A DNA stretch of 64,000 bases from Styela clava. Its lineage: Eukaryota > Chordata > Ascidiacea > Stolidobranchia > Styelidae. Made by a program: the position numbers and the translations under genes. The stretch spans positions 3,784,501-3,848,500 of the forward strand of contig NC_135263.1 of the NCBI RefSeq assembly GCF_964204865.1. The letters are read 5' to 3'. Positions 23,001-34,248 of the stretch are shown one piece after another. The notes below the pieces were generated by a model that saw only the letters and a list, made by a program, of their open reading frames with translations, did not search any database and was not told where the DNA came from. The first letter of the stretch is position 1. Each line of letters starts with the position of its first letter.

Positions 23001-23158
23001 CAAGTTAGTCACCCTTTGCTGTGTTGATACGTTTTACGCAAAAGGGGAGGAATGTAATATTGAGAATAATTTGAGACACAGACTATTTCTCACTACAGTC
23101 TGCTAAGAATCTACTATAAATTCGGGGTAGCATGAATCATTCTGATTCGGCTAAGCCG
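20002..23158. other. Non-coding repeat-rich interval, no gene seen
   Basis: 20,694-20,807 is a small inverted-repeat element ('cctgtggttaccaaa ... tttggaaaccactgg'). 21,014-21,222 is a GCTCC-type MITE. 21,484-21,530 ('cagtcagtcag', then 'aatttatttcttcaccaa') matches 18,705-18,750 and marks a dispersed repeat that may continue to about 22,160. 22,840-22,985 is related to 42,940-43,075 and 46,790-46,880. No splice-supported exon was found. Confidence 0.5.
21014..21222. mobile_element. GCTCC-type MITE, near full length (about 209 bp)
   Basis: Starts 'gcccgccagaagtgtgtttacc' and ends 'tacccatactactggagcacc'. Body shared with 12,747, 44,982, 48,053 and 57,263, some in opposite orientation. No frame conserved among copies, so non-coding. 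Confidence 0.8.
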
Positions 23159-24352
23159 CAGGGGTTTCCAACCTTTTTTGGCTCGCGACCTCCTTTGGTG
23201 GATTACACATACCTCGCCGACCCCGTCTCACTTTCTATACTTATCAATAAAATAAGTGGCAAAGTGGAGGCGCAGTTCATTTCCACTTCATGGCAGCTGC
23301 TGCCACGAACGAGCCGATGACACCTTTTGCCGTGGTTATGACGCTATTGCCGGTATATTCACAAATGCGTGTACCAGATTTTAGTTTGTCATGCGGAATT
23401 ATATCTACTTAAACCTGAAACCTAACCCCAAATCTTTCAAAACTGTATCCATAAGAATTTTTTTTACTGTATCCAATATTTATCCCATCAGGGGCAGCCT
23501 TGCCACTACAGCCGACATGGCATGATTACGGCAGCAAAGTTTTACCCGCCTTTGGTTTTCAATTTGCTGTGGTACCGGCATCTTGCCATTGGTTTGTGGC
23601 AGCTAAAAAGTCAATCGCCGTGGGTTTGGCTAAACTTCAATGGTTTGGCCACAGCGACCATGGTTTTGCGGCAGCTTCAGACGCAAAAAAATTCTTGAAA
23701 CTGCACTTGGTAAAGTGAATATTGTGTAATTTAATTTTTCATCAACCTGCATATCTGCGACGGCTGGCATTGAAACCGCGTAGCTAACTGCGTAAATCGG
23801 GGTTTAGTTTTTGATAAATCTAGTCTCATATCATCCTCGACTTTCATTCGATTTCTTGCCTTTGTTTTTATATGAAGAAAAGCCGCTTTCATATTTCATA
23901 ACTTCATTTTCATATTGTCGCTTCTTCGCCATTGTAAATAAAATAACGGGAATATAACGTTGTTGCAGGATGTATGATAATCTTCACGATGAAACAACAT
24001 AGCCTCCCCTGCAGTAGACAACTTGGTATCGAAATCCCGGCGTTCCACAGCATTGCTTCGAAGCCCGCGTGTTTTCCTCATTACGGTGCGCGAAAATGCA
24101 GACGCGTTCGTGTGACGTCACAATGGTTCACATGCCATAAACGTCTCGCGCCGCTTGTTTGGTTTCCAAACAAGAAGCGACATTCTGGGGTCTCACGACA
24201 GCTAGGGGGAATATCTCATTCCAGACTTCTTCGTGTTCTATTGACAATATTTAACCTAAAGTTTTGTACTGTTTTGCAAGGCCTTCGCGACCCCCCTAGA
24301 AACCCATCCTCGACCCCTCTGGGGGTCGCGGCCCCCAGGTTGGGAACCACTG
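23159..24352. mobile_element. hAT element, about 1.2 kb, non-autonomous
   Basis: TIRs CAGGGGTTTCCAACCTTTTT and, at the right, the complement of CAGTGGTTCCCAACCTGGGG. 'ggctcgcgacc' and 'gggggtcgcggcccc' lie just inside the ends. Flanks ggctaag and ggctgag are only roughly similar. No transposase motif in the 1.2 kb. Confidence 0.72.
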
Positions 24353-24658
24353 GGCTGAGGCATCCAAATTAGTATTGCATGCCACAAGTTAGGAAAGAGT
24401 CTTGAATTAAATGCTAAAATTTACTTGAAATTAAAGTGACTCTGTATATCAACAACTTCTAGGTAAATCTGACTACCAGTTCATGACACACATAAACCTA
24501 CTGGAGTTAACACTGCATACCTAACAATTTTCCACTGGAACCAACTTGCCTTTGACCAGTTTTCTAACACAAACTCCGTCTAAATAAAACAGAATTTGAA
24601 AATATATTTAAGGAAGATACGTGCGTGGTAACTCGAAAATAGCCTGATCACTTGATGG

Positions 24659-24853
24659 CAGTGTTGGGTAGCGTCGGGTTGGGTAGTTATCAAATCTACC
24701 CTAGTTATCCTTTCCAAATACTGTACTCGAAGTGACTTGAGTCAGCTAAATGAAACGACAGTCGCTCGACCCAACATTGGAGTGCAATGACTCATTTCGG
24801 CTCAGTACTCGAAGTTTAACCGAAGATTTGGTGTTGACTTGCACCCAACACTG
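24659..24853. mobile_element. hAT-type MITE, 195 bp
   Basis: CAGTGTTGGGT at the left, ACCCAACACTG at the right, flanked by cttgatgg and cttattgg (6 of 8 matching). Confidence 0.8.
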
Positions 24854-25021
24854 CTTATTGGTTCACAAAGGGAATTCTTTACGTATCTATAATAATATAA
24901 CGGTGACATTGAATTGAGAATTCGCACATAAACAATGTTGAAACGGATTTTGGCACGATTCACAAAATCGAATTTTGTAATCATAGAATAGGCACCTTCA
25001 TCAAACCGGACATTGGGTTAA

Positions 25022-25902
25022 TTAACTTTCTGTCATTAACGATATAAACAATGGCAAAACTAACGCATTTCGGTTTCGGGAAACATGCTTTGAATAGTTT
25101 GGGACGTTCTCTCGCATAGTGTTATGAACTCGGTACTTCCGTAGTATGTGTACCAGGTTAGGGTCGGAGCATATTTTTATTCCGATTTTTCTTATTTTTG
25201 TTATTTTACGAGTTCGGGGACTGTCTGTGTTAGCCAAGTGAATTTCTTCCCCTTGCCCATAGGTTTCAGACATTAAAACAAAAACGACGGGCAGTTGTTT
25301 GGTGCATTCACCACTTCGAACAAATGCGTGAATTGAAAAGAGTTGATAATACGGGTCTCTAACAACATCAAAAGTACCGTCGATGTACCAAACTTTTGCA
25401 TTTGCCAAAATTTTCAATTGCTTTTGGGTTGCGAACAAAAGGTGACGCGCCCCTGATTCTGATATCTTCTAATAAAAAATCAATAGGTAAATAAAATAAT
25501 CTATTTTCAACTCATCAATGTCTGATGGATCTGTGGGTCTGTTTCCCTGTCTTTTTTTATTGTAGAACCTCTTCAATGTTCCTTCCTGAAAGGGAAAGGT
25601 AGAAAAAAAAATTAAGTACACTGAAAATTACTAATGAAATTAGTCGATTAATTACAAAGATAATTACATTTGTGAATCTTATAGAAGGCGGGTTGGCCAT
25701 GTCTCGCCTTGCCGCTTTCGTAATTATTGACCCCACATGCCGTGTATGGATTTTCCAACCCGCGCTTCGAAACCGCCCTTTTGAGAAGGACGTGGGGTCG
25801 TTCGTTTGGGCTAGGTTCGTGGGTATGGTCCAAATCATTCCGACTGAAATCATCTTCTGTTTGATAAACGCCGGGCGGGCATACATTTTCCTTCCTCCGC
25901 AC
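25022..25902 (-). pseudogene. Mutator-like (MULE) transposase remnant
   Basis: Read on the minus strand. 25,902-25,648 has an N-terminal zinc-binding-type segment (NDLDHTHEPSPNER). After about 200 bp comes the catalytic start, from about 25,475 to 25,270: RHLLFATQKQLKILANAKVW, then YIDGTFDVV with the first catalytic Asp, YYQLFSIHAFV, and VVFVLMS. Then a GCTCC-type MITE fragment (25,132-25,269) replaces the middle, and 25,131-25,022 gives a further short stretch. The rest of the DDE domain is absent. Known: MULE transposases carry the DGTF box. It cannot be active. A second, smaller relic with the same terminal stretch is at about 45,700-45,800. Confidence 0.78.
25132..25269. mobile_element. 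GCTCC-type MITE fragment inside the MULE relic
   Basis: 'ggtacttccgtagtatgtgt' at the left terminus, body until 'cataggtttcag', other end missing. It sits between two collinear pieces of the transposase frame. Confidence 0.72.
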
Positions 25903-26317
25903 GGAACACCTCCAGGTAACTGTAGATAGAAAAAATTAATTAAAAACATTACAATTATTTGTTGAACTGATTCACATGCCATTCTCTGTAAGTCACCACT
26001 TCCGTTGAGATTAGCGCGGAGCACAGTGTAGGAGTGTGTCCCGTACCTCTCATAGAACTTGGGGTGTTTTCTTTGACTCAGGTCCCCTTCCACTACGTAG
26101 TTCTACGTAGTTTCCGATATGCCTCTATGAACAGAAGCCTCTATGGATGACTCCACCACCCCTGAACATCCGACGGGAAATTTAAAAATTCCTTCTGCCT
26201 GTAAAAAAGAGCAACAAGTTGACATATAGACTAGGTGCAAAACACTGCTAGGATCTAAATGAGTAATGAGAGAGCATAGTTACCATGGGTATTGTGCTAA
26301 TATCCGAGCATTCAAAG

Positions 26318-27421
26318 TAGAGATGTACCGATGTATCGGTAATATCGGCCATTTTTTCGGTATCGGCATCGGTTAGAATAAGGCCGATATTTCCGATATA
26401 TTTACCTTTTTGATATGGTCCAGAATGTTTTAAAAAATAAGTTGGAATACTACTTTCCAATTTATTTTTTGTCTGGAGAGATCGTGAGCTATGAGCCATA
26501 CATGTCCCCATCCCCGAGAGGAAATAGGATTCACCTGTTTGTAGCTATTTATCAGCCAAACTAGCTCAATCAATTTGACTATTTTCGCTGTCGAATTTTT
26601 ATATTGACATTTTAATATTACATTGTAATTATGAAGAAATATATCAACAAAAAGCAACTACGTGCCCAGTTTTAAATGATACAGTGAAATTGGAGTCATT
26701 ATTAACGGCACATGCACTTTTGGCACGGCTATAAATTCCGGCTGTTTGTCGTCAAGTACGACTGCCATTTAGTCCGTCGACAGCGATAAACTAAATTTCG
26801 ACACAATTATCAGTCTACCAGGTATTAATTTTGTTTAAACACAATTTCTTTATAGATATTTTGACATGACCTAGACTAGATTGTCTTAAAATATATAATA
26901 GCAATTGTGAAATATTATAAAATAGTAAAGTAAAAAAACATCCTCGAAGGTTGAAGGTAGGCCTTTTACTTGTCTATGCTCATTGTTTTCTTTCATGGTG
27001 GCTTTGTTTTATTGCGGCGACGATTACGAATAACCACAAAATAAAATATTTGTATGCTTTTAATTTGAACGTAGGACGATGGCGCTAGAATGTGTGGGCG
27101 ATATTCTTTTGAACACGAATAACGATATTCGAAGGTCGCGATGTTAACAATAAATTCGAATTGGACATCCCGGCTTATGATTTTTCTAATTGAACACCGA
27201 GATTACTAGCTTCACTGTACGATGTACCTTAATCAGTTAACTCTTTTTTCGATCTGAAATAATGTGTACTATGAATAACGCTCAAAGACCATTGTTTTAA
27301 CCCGTCTGCCCTACACAGCACACTTAATTAGGGTAATAATTACATGGTATCGATATCGGAATATCGGTAATATCGGCATTTTTGTAGTATCGGCGAAAAA
27401 AGTGGTATCGGTACATCTCTA
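26318..27421 (+). mobile_element. hAT element C (TAGAGATGTACCGATA family), 1,104 bp
   Basis: TIR TAGAGATGTACCGATG at the left, TCGGTACATCTCTA at the right. TSD attcaaag (26310-26317) against attcagag (27422-27429), 7 of 8. Full-length relative of element A (30,789-31,778) and element B (31,787-34,240). TATCGG repeats near both ends. No transposase frame. Confidence 0.9.
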
Positions 27422-27660
27422 ATTCAGAGTCGTAATAATCAGTGGGTCGTGGAATGTCTGTCGACGGGACCAGATAAATCGCAGAATCATTCCGCTGTTG
27501 TTGTTGATCTTCCGCCTGCAAAGAAACAAGAGTATTATATTTTTTCTACCGCCTGCAAAGAAACAAGATCAATATAATTTTTTGACTTGGAATTTTCTAT
27601 ACTTACTTTTGTGTAGCAGCCTAGACATTTCCAGTCAAAAGTGACATCTCGACTTTTCAG
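27422..27660. other. Spacer between hAT C and the duplicated block
   Basis: Holds a 30 bp direct duplication ('ccgcctgcaaagaaacaag' at about 27,512 and 27,550). Nothing else recognised. Confidence 0.5.
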
Positions 27661-28222
27661 CAATCTGTATTGTGGCCTGGACATTCCTACTGTTGTTCCA
27701 TTTACGGTGAAACCACCGAACACAAATGTCTCAGATCAGACCTTCTTGCCTGCTGGTGACAGTAGAAATGCATTCGTTGTAGACATTTGTTGAATTCATC
27801 GTTGCTTTGAGGTTGAAGATCGTAGAAAATAGAAGTCGTAATAACAATTCGCAGAATCAGTTTAAGAACTGTGGTATTGTATCCGTTGACATTGCCACAT
27901 TTATAGTGCTTGGCTATGGTAAGGCGTAAGACCGGAGATAAATTACGCTTAATCTCAGTGATAATACTATCTGGGCAGGCGTAAAATCGTAGATAGGTCG
28001 AAGATAACTAGTTGTTAGATAAGTGGATGAAACTGAGCCGCTGTTATCTTTAATCCTTTATCTCCGAACTCACACCTATATTTTCTGTGTTTTATCTTAT
28101 TGATACGAACGCAAGATAAGAGATACCAAAATAAGAAAAAGCTTTCTACTAACATTGAAAAATAAATGAACAAAATTTGGGTAAAAAGGTAATAGGTAGA
28201 AAGGCTGAAACATTGTCTATAT
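27643..28222. repeat. Duplicated block P, copy 1
   Basis: Nearly identical to 37,242-37,803 over about 570 bp. In copy 2 the block runs straight into the minisatellite; here about 2 kb of other DNA intervenes (28,223-30,235). Confidence 0.9.
27661..27793 (+). CDS. Candidate terminal exon in block P, copy 1
   Basis: After a good acceptor (pyrimidine stretch, 'cgacttttcag') a 133 nt open frame reads LYCGLDIPTVVPFTVKPPNT, then FLPAGDSRNAFVVDIC and TGA. The copy at 37,260-37,392 keeps the same acceptor, frame, length and stop, with few replacements (Thr to Ala, Cys to Ser at the end). No upstream exon was identified and no family recognised. It may be a fragment of a duplicated host gene, or simply high DNA identity. 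Confidence 0.35.
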
Positions 28223-30240
28223 CAGTGATTCCCAAAGTGGGCGATATCGCCCCCCAGTGGGCGAAAACGATACAGAGGGGGGCGAAAAAGTCTAAGGGGG
28301 CGATTTTGCGAAACCTGTTTTATGTTCGAAACCTGTTTTATGTTTTTTTAATTTTTTTTTTGTCATTCCCTCTAAATCTCCAGCCCACAGGTGTCGCTGA
28401 CTCGATGACTGTCACAGTCTTTCGCGACTCCTTATCTATTGCTACGAATCTCTCACTTGTATGAATTCTGATGTGTATATTTAATTTTTTACGATTGTCA
28501 TTATACACGTTTGTCAATTTTTCGTGCTTTAAATTTTGTGTTAATTCTTGCATGATAGAAATAAATTATCTGAATCTGAATCTGTTCGGCGCACTTAATT
28601 CTGTACTCTGTGTGCATTCGCAGGCTTGAATCACGTGGGCGATTATCACACGCGAAAAGATTTTTGGTCTCGTCTTCGCTACACTAATTTTTTATTGCTG
28701 TATTTAAACTGAAACTCATAGAAAGACAAAGTAATCATTGACTTATTTGATTTATATTCAAATTTCCGGAAAACAACTAAAAACTAACGAATATAATTCA
28801 AAAACGCGAAAATGAGGTAATGTTCACGACCACGCCTGAAAATCTGTCTGAGCGGATGCGAAAGGGGGCATTGTTACGTTTTTTGCATCCTGCTGATTGG
28901 CCAATGTCACGAAGTAAACAAGGAAGTCTATGCCCGGGGAAATATCCAAACGGCGGTTTTGACGATGAAATTTTTTTTGTTTATAATCTACGCTCGAGGA
29001 GTAAATTACATTTTTTTACGTAACAGAATTTATCGTGAGACACGTTTATACTGAATTCTACTATATCCTAACAATTTAGTGAACAGCCACTCGTTTAACG
29101 AGCCTACAATTTAATTATAATTAGACAAATGGAAACACGAAGAAAAGATGATGCTGAGTGCAGGGGTTCAATAGCGCAGTAAATATTCGAATATATTGCA
29201 AAGCAATAAGGAAATAAAATTCATGTCCTATTCGAGAGATTGATCACTGCTTAATTTTTGTAAGAATGTATCTTCTTAAAGAAAATATTTATCAAAATTT
29301 CACAAATCATGCGGAAATATTCACTTCGATGTTTGAAAGTACGTATTTGTGCAAACCGTTATTTTCGAAAATGAACATTACAAAGAACAAGCAAAGAAGT
29401 GGGTTTGGTGATGCCCATTTAGGAAATGTTTCAATCTTGGCGTCGTAAAGCTTTCCAGCGTGATGCAGCAACAAGACAGTGTCACATTAAATGTCCTTGT
29501 AATATTTTTTTAATAAGACGACTGAGTTGAGTTCACGAATTGTCGCAGTTTTTGCGCGCTGTTCCGTTTTTAACTTTCGAAAAATATATGCGACCCGCAA
29601 AATACTAGCAACCCTGAATTTTGTCCTGCGAGCGACATAAAATTTGCCGACCCCTGGGCCGTAACCGATAGTCAGTCACGGCTTCTTCCACATCCGAGTC
29701 TATGAATCCAAAAACAAATGGCTGGTTAATTATGGACTGGTGATCGGACTGGAGGCCGTGATAGGATGAGGAATCGGGGATGAATTTTTCCGAAGTTTTT
29801 TGGTGCAGGTCATCAGGCTGTACGAATGAATGAGATGTACGAAAATCATTATTAAAAGGTTGGGAAAATTAACTTTGGTTTTATTATTTTTAATGTGAAA
29901 TGGGGTGAATTTGGAAGTGAAATGCTATAAGGCAAGAGTACACGGCGGTTTTTGAGAAGGTAGAACCCTGGGTTCTTTCATTTCCGACCTATTATATTGT
30001 AAAAAGGGGGTTTTCAGCCGTGCTACTATTGCTATTAAAACAACGAAATCACCTTTCCATCAGTAAACGGGGTAATTTTAGATATAATAAAAAACTCGCT
30101 GAAGAACACCAAGCTCATCCATCTCATTAAAAAACACTATAAACTATGATTTGTCTTCTTATTTGGTCTGTAATATTTTCGTTTCTGACTTTATATTTTT
30201 TTGTAGTACAGGTGGGCGATGAAGTTGTATAAACTACTTT
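28223..30240. other. Inserted 2 kb interval: hAT termini and dispersed repeats
   Basis: 28,223 starts CAGTGATTCCCAAAGTGGGC, a hAT-type end, inserted exactly where block P copy 2 continues uninterrupted. 28,700-28,960 repeats 20-290 of the window. 29,266-29,656 is the 3' end of another hAT element. 29,660-30,235 shows nothing recognisable. Confidence 0.55.
29266..29448 (+). pseudogene. hAT transposase C-terminal fragment (ZBED/GTF2IRD2-like)
   Basis: Sixty residues ending in the hAT dimerisation motif: MFESTYLCKPLFSKMNITKN, then QRSGFGDAHLGNVS. Known: Charlie-type hAT proteins end with STYxCExxFSxMKxxKSxxRSxLxDEHL. The element's 3' terminus 'gccgacccctg' is at 29,656. The rest of the gene is missing upstream. 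Confidence 0.7.
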
Positions 30241-30249
30241 AGGGGGCCT

Positions 30250-30598
30250 TTCTCCCTCTCTCGAAGTCGCGGTGTCGATCTACAAATAAAATATAATATA
30301 AAATATAAAGAAAATAGACATGGCGAGTTAGCCCTCTCTCTCTGTCGCGATGTTGATCAACAAATATAAAGAAAATAGACATGGCGAGTTAGCCCTCTCT
30401 CTCTCTCGAAGTCGCGATGTCGATCAACAAATATAAAGAAAATAGACATGACGAGTTAGCCCTCTCGAAGTCGCGATGTCGATCAACAAATATAAAGAAA
30501 ATAGACATGACGAGTTAGCCCTCTCTCTCTCTCGATCAACAAATATAAAGAAAATAGACATGGCGAGTTAGCCCTCTCTCTCTCTCGCTGTTACGGAC
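30250..30598. repeat. Minisatellite, copy 1
   Basis: Five to six tandem units of roughly 50-70 bp, built from 'aaatataaagaaaatagaca', 'tggcgagttagccctctc', a (ct)n tract and 'gaagtcgcgatgtcgatcaa'. Units vary in the (ct)n length and some lack the 'gaagtcgcgatg' part. The same array is at 37,803-38,250. Confidence 0.92.
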
Positions 30599-30788
30599 TG
30601 CTAATAATCAAATTTCATTTCGTAATCAAGTTATTTACATTATAGTGTCGCAATCGCGTTGCTCAATTTATTTACGTGTACCCCTTTGTGATGTCACATC
30701 GACGCGTTTCTAGACTTGCCGAAGTTGGCGAGCATCTTTGATTATCGAGACGTGTGTGTCGTTTGTAACTGTAATTCCTAGATTATGG

Positions 30789-31778
30789 CAATATCGGCCA
30801 TTTTTTCGGTATCGGCCATGTATCGGTATCGGTTAGAATAAGGCCGATATTTCCGATATATTTACCTTTTTGATATGGTCCAGAATGTTTTAAAAAATAA
30901 GTTGGAATACTACTTTTCAATTTATTTTTTGTCTGGGGAGATCGTAAGCTATGGGCCATACATGTCCGGACCTCCGCGAGGAAATAGGATTCACCTGTTT
31001 GTAGCTATTTATCAGCCAAACTAGCTCAATCAATTTGACTATTTTCGCTGTCGAATTTTTATATTGACATTTTTAATATTACATTGTAATTATGAAAAAA
31101 TATATCAACAAAAAGCAACTACGTGCCCAGTTTTAAATGATACAGTGGAATTGGAGTCATTATTAACGGCACATGCACTTTTGTCACGGCTATAAATTCC
31201 GGCTGTTTGTCGTCAAGTGCGACTGACATTTAGTCCGTCGACAGCGATAAACTAAATTTCGACACAATTATCAGTCTACCAGGTATTAATTTTAATTTTG
31301 TTTAAACACAATTTCTTTATAGATGTTTTGACATGACCGCCAAGACTAGATTGTCTCAAAATATATGATAGCAATTGTGAAATATTATAAAATAGTAAAG
31401 TAAAAAAACATCCTCGAAGGTTGAAGGTAGGCCTTCTACTTGTCGATGCTGATTGTTATTCTTTCATGGTGGCTTTGTTTTATTGCGGCGACGATTACGA
31501 ATAACCACAAAATAAAATATTTGTAAAATGCTTTTAATTTGAACGTAGGACGGTGGCGCTAGAATGTGTGGGCGATATTCGATATTCTTTTAACCCGTTT
31601 CTTTTAAGCATTGTTTTAACCCGTCTGCCCTACACAGCACACTTAATTAAGGTAATAATTACATGGTATCGGAATATCGGTAATATCGGCATTTTTTAGT
31701 ATCGGCGTATCGGTATCGGCCTTTTAAACTGGTATCGGATCGGTATCGGCGGAAAAAAGGGGTATCGGTACATCTCTA
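30789..31778 (+). mobile_element. hAT element A, left-truncated
   Basis: Same sequence as element C from its subterminal TATCGG region to the right TIR (GGTACATCTCTA at 31,778), but the left TIR is missing. The break lies at 30,788/30,789, where the sister duplicate (38,448) continues with unrelated DNA. Followed by attcagac, then directly by element B. Confidence 0.85.
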
Positions 31779-31786
31779 ATTCAGAC

Positions 31787-34240
31787 TAGAGATGTACCGA
31801 TACCACTTTTTTCGCCGATACCGATACCAGCTTAAAACGCCGATACCGATACGCCGTTACTACAAAAATAACGATATTACCGATACCATGTAATTATTAC
31901 CTTAATTAAGTGTGCTGTGTAGGGCAGACGGGTTAAAACAATGGTTAAAAGAAACGGGTTAAAAGAATATCGAATATCGCCCACACATTCTAGCGCCACC
32001 GTCCTACGTTCAAATTAAAAGCATTTTACAAATATTTTATTTTGTGGTTATTCGTAATCGTCGCCGCAATAAAACAAAGCCACCATGAAAGAATAACAAT
32101 CAGCATCGACAAGTAGAAGGCCTACCTTCAACCTTCGAGGATGTTTTTTTACTTTACTATTTTATAATATTTCACAATTGCTATCATATATTTTGAGACA
32201 ATCTAGTCTTGGCGGTCATGTCTATGGTGGCCCATCGCTGTCACGCGTAAAATTAAAAAAAAAAAATGAAAAAATAAAATGAAAAAGCGAAAATAAAAAA
32301 ATAGTTGTGAAAAAACATAAAAATAATTGAAAAAAAAATAAATGAAAAAAAAAATTATTAAAAAAAAAAAAATTTAAAAAAAAAATTGGATAAAAAGAAA
32401 ATAAAAAGGTTGACAACGATGGTCCGCCTCGTGGCCCATCGTTGTCACGCGTTTTTATTTTTAGAAAATTTGATGCTGCTTGGGACCAACGTTGTCAGGC
32501 ATAATCCTACACGCACGAATGTGTTTCCTGGGTTTCTAACTCACTACTGATTTTCATGAGCAATATTCAATATATTCAACATGAAAATATTCTATGAATT
32601 CTCCATGCTACAAGTTCAACCACAAGCAATATATTTATAATAATGATAAGAGAATATAGAATTGAATACGAAAATTCGTTTTTACGTGTAGAAGGTAATT
32701 TAATTGGAAAATGCTGCTTAACTGCTCAGTTGTCTGGACACTCGTGCGATGCCGGTACGGTACCGTCTGACCGTACCGGTACCCATGCAATCACTCATGA
32801 AAGAATGGGAGATACGGATAGTCTCGTAGAATATAGACTACTGAAACACTCTCTGCGCCTGCCCCATACCGTACAGCCGTAACGTACCGATCCAGACAAA
32901 TGATAAATCGCCCGTGCTCAACCATTTATTTCAATCCATACCTCGACTCACTATATTCTACTAGGATCGAGGTATGGATTGAAATAAATGGTTGAGCACG
33001 GGCGATTTATCATTTGTCTGGATCGGTACGTTACGGCTGTACGGTATGGGGCAGGCGCAGAGAGTGTTTCAGTAGTCTATATTCTACGAGACTATCCGTA
33101 TCTCCCATTCTTTCATGAGTGATTGCATGGGTACCGGTACGGTCAGACGGTACCGTACCGGCATCGCACGAGTGTCCAGACAACTGAGCAGTTAAGCAGC
33201 ATTTTCCAATTAAATTACCTTCTACACGTAAAAACAAATTTTCGTATTCAATTCTGTATTCTCTTATCATTATTATAAATATATTGCTTGTGGTTGAACT
33301 TGTAGCATGGAGAATTCATAGAACATTTTCATGTTGAATTTATTGAATATTGCTCATGAAAATCAGTAGTGAGTTAGAAACCCAGGAAACACATTCGTGC
33401 GTGTAGGATTATGCCTGACAACGTTGGTCCCAAGCAGCATCAAATTTTCTAAAAATAAAAACGCGTGACAACGATGGGCCACGAGGCGGACCATCGTTGT
33501 CAACCTTTTTATTTTCTTTTTATCCAATTTTTTTTTTTAAATTTTTTTTTTTTAATAATTTTTTTTTTTCATTTATTTTTTTTTCAATTATTTTTATGTT
33601 TTTTCACAAGTATTTTTTTATTTTCGCTTTTTCATTTTATTTTTTCATTTTTTTTTTAAATTTTACGCGTGACAACGATGGGCCACCATACATGTCAAAA
33701 CATCTATAAAGAAATTGTGTTTAAACAAAATTAAAATTAATACCTGGTAGACTGATAATTGTGTCGAAATTTAGTTTATCGCTGTCGACGGACTGAATGT
33801 CAGTCGCACTTGACGACAAACAGCCGGAATTTATAGCCGTGACAAAAGTGCATGTGCCGTTAATAATGACTCCAATTCCACTGTATCATTTAAAACTGGG
33901 CACGTAGTTGCTTTTTGTTGATATATTTCTTCATAATTACAATGTAATATTAAAAATGTCAATATAAAAATTCGACAGCGAAAATAGTCAAATTGATTGA
34001 GCTAGTTTGGCTGATAAATACCTACAAACAGGTGAATCCTATTTCCTCGCGGGGTCCGGACATGTATGGCCCATAGCTCACGATCTCTCCAGACAAAAAA
34101 TAAATTGGAAAGTAGTATTCCAACTTATTTTTTAAAACATTCTGGACCATATAAAAAAGGTAAATATATCGGAAATATCGGCCTTATTCTAACCGATACC
34201 GAAAAAATGGCCGATATTGCCGATACCCGATACATCTCTA
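31787..34240 (-). mobile_element. hAT element B, inverted copy carrying the foldback insertion
   Basis: Perfect 8 bp TSD attcagac at 31,779-31,786 and 34,241-34,248; TIRs TAGAGATGTACCGATA and TACATCTCTA. Inverted relative to A, so A and B form a large palindrome with an 8 bp spacer. Without the 1,468 bp foldback element and its extra 6 bp TSD it is 980 bp. It may have inserted precisely into A's own right target duplication. Confidence 0.92.
32223..33690. mobile_element. Foldback-like element: 724 bp near-perfect inverted arms, 20 bp loop
   Basis: Positions x and 65,913-x are complementary from 32,223-32,946 to 32,967-33,690, with only scattered differences. The loop is 32,947-32,966. A 6 bp duplication catgtc flanks it (32,217-32,222 and 33,691-33,696), and the uninterrupted site reads through in element A (about 31,330). 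Each arm starts TATGGTGGCCCATCG, has a 180 bp A- or T-rich block, repeats 'ggcccatcgttgtcacgcg', then holds unique DNA with GGTACC/GTACCG palindromes. The identical 79-residue frames (32,643-32,882 plus; 33,031-33,270 minus) mirror each other and are probably chance. Confidence 0.88.
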
Positions 34241-34248
34241 ATTCAGAC

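Noticed and set aside
30250..30598. Regular repeats resembling a CRISPR array
   Set aside because: Units are variable, contain (ct)n tracts and have no unique spacers of constant length; the genome is eukaryotic. It is a minisatellite.
32222..32416. Phe-rich frames in the A/T-rich blocks (also 33,465-33,709)
   Set aside because: Translation of homopolymer-rich DNA in the foldback arms.
32643..33270. Two identical 79-residue frames on opposite strands
   Set aside because: They are mirror images in the arms of the foldback palindrome, differing at one residue; no family features or start context. Explained by the palindrome.
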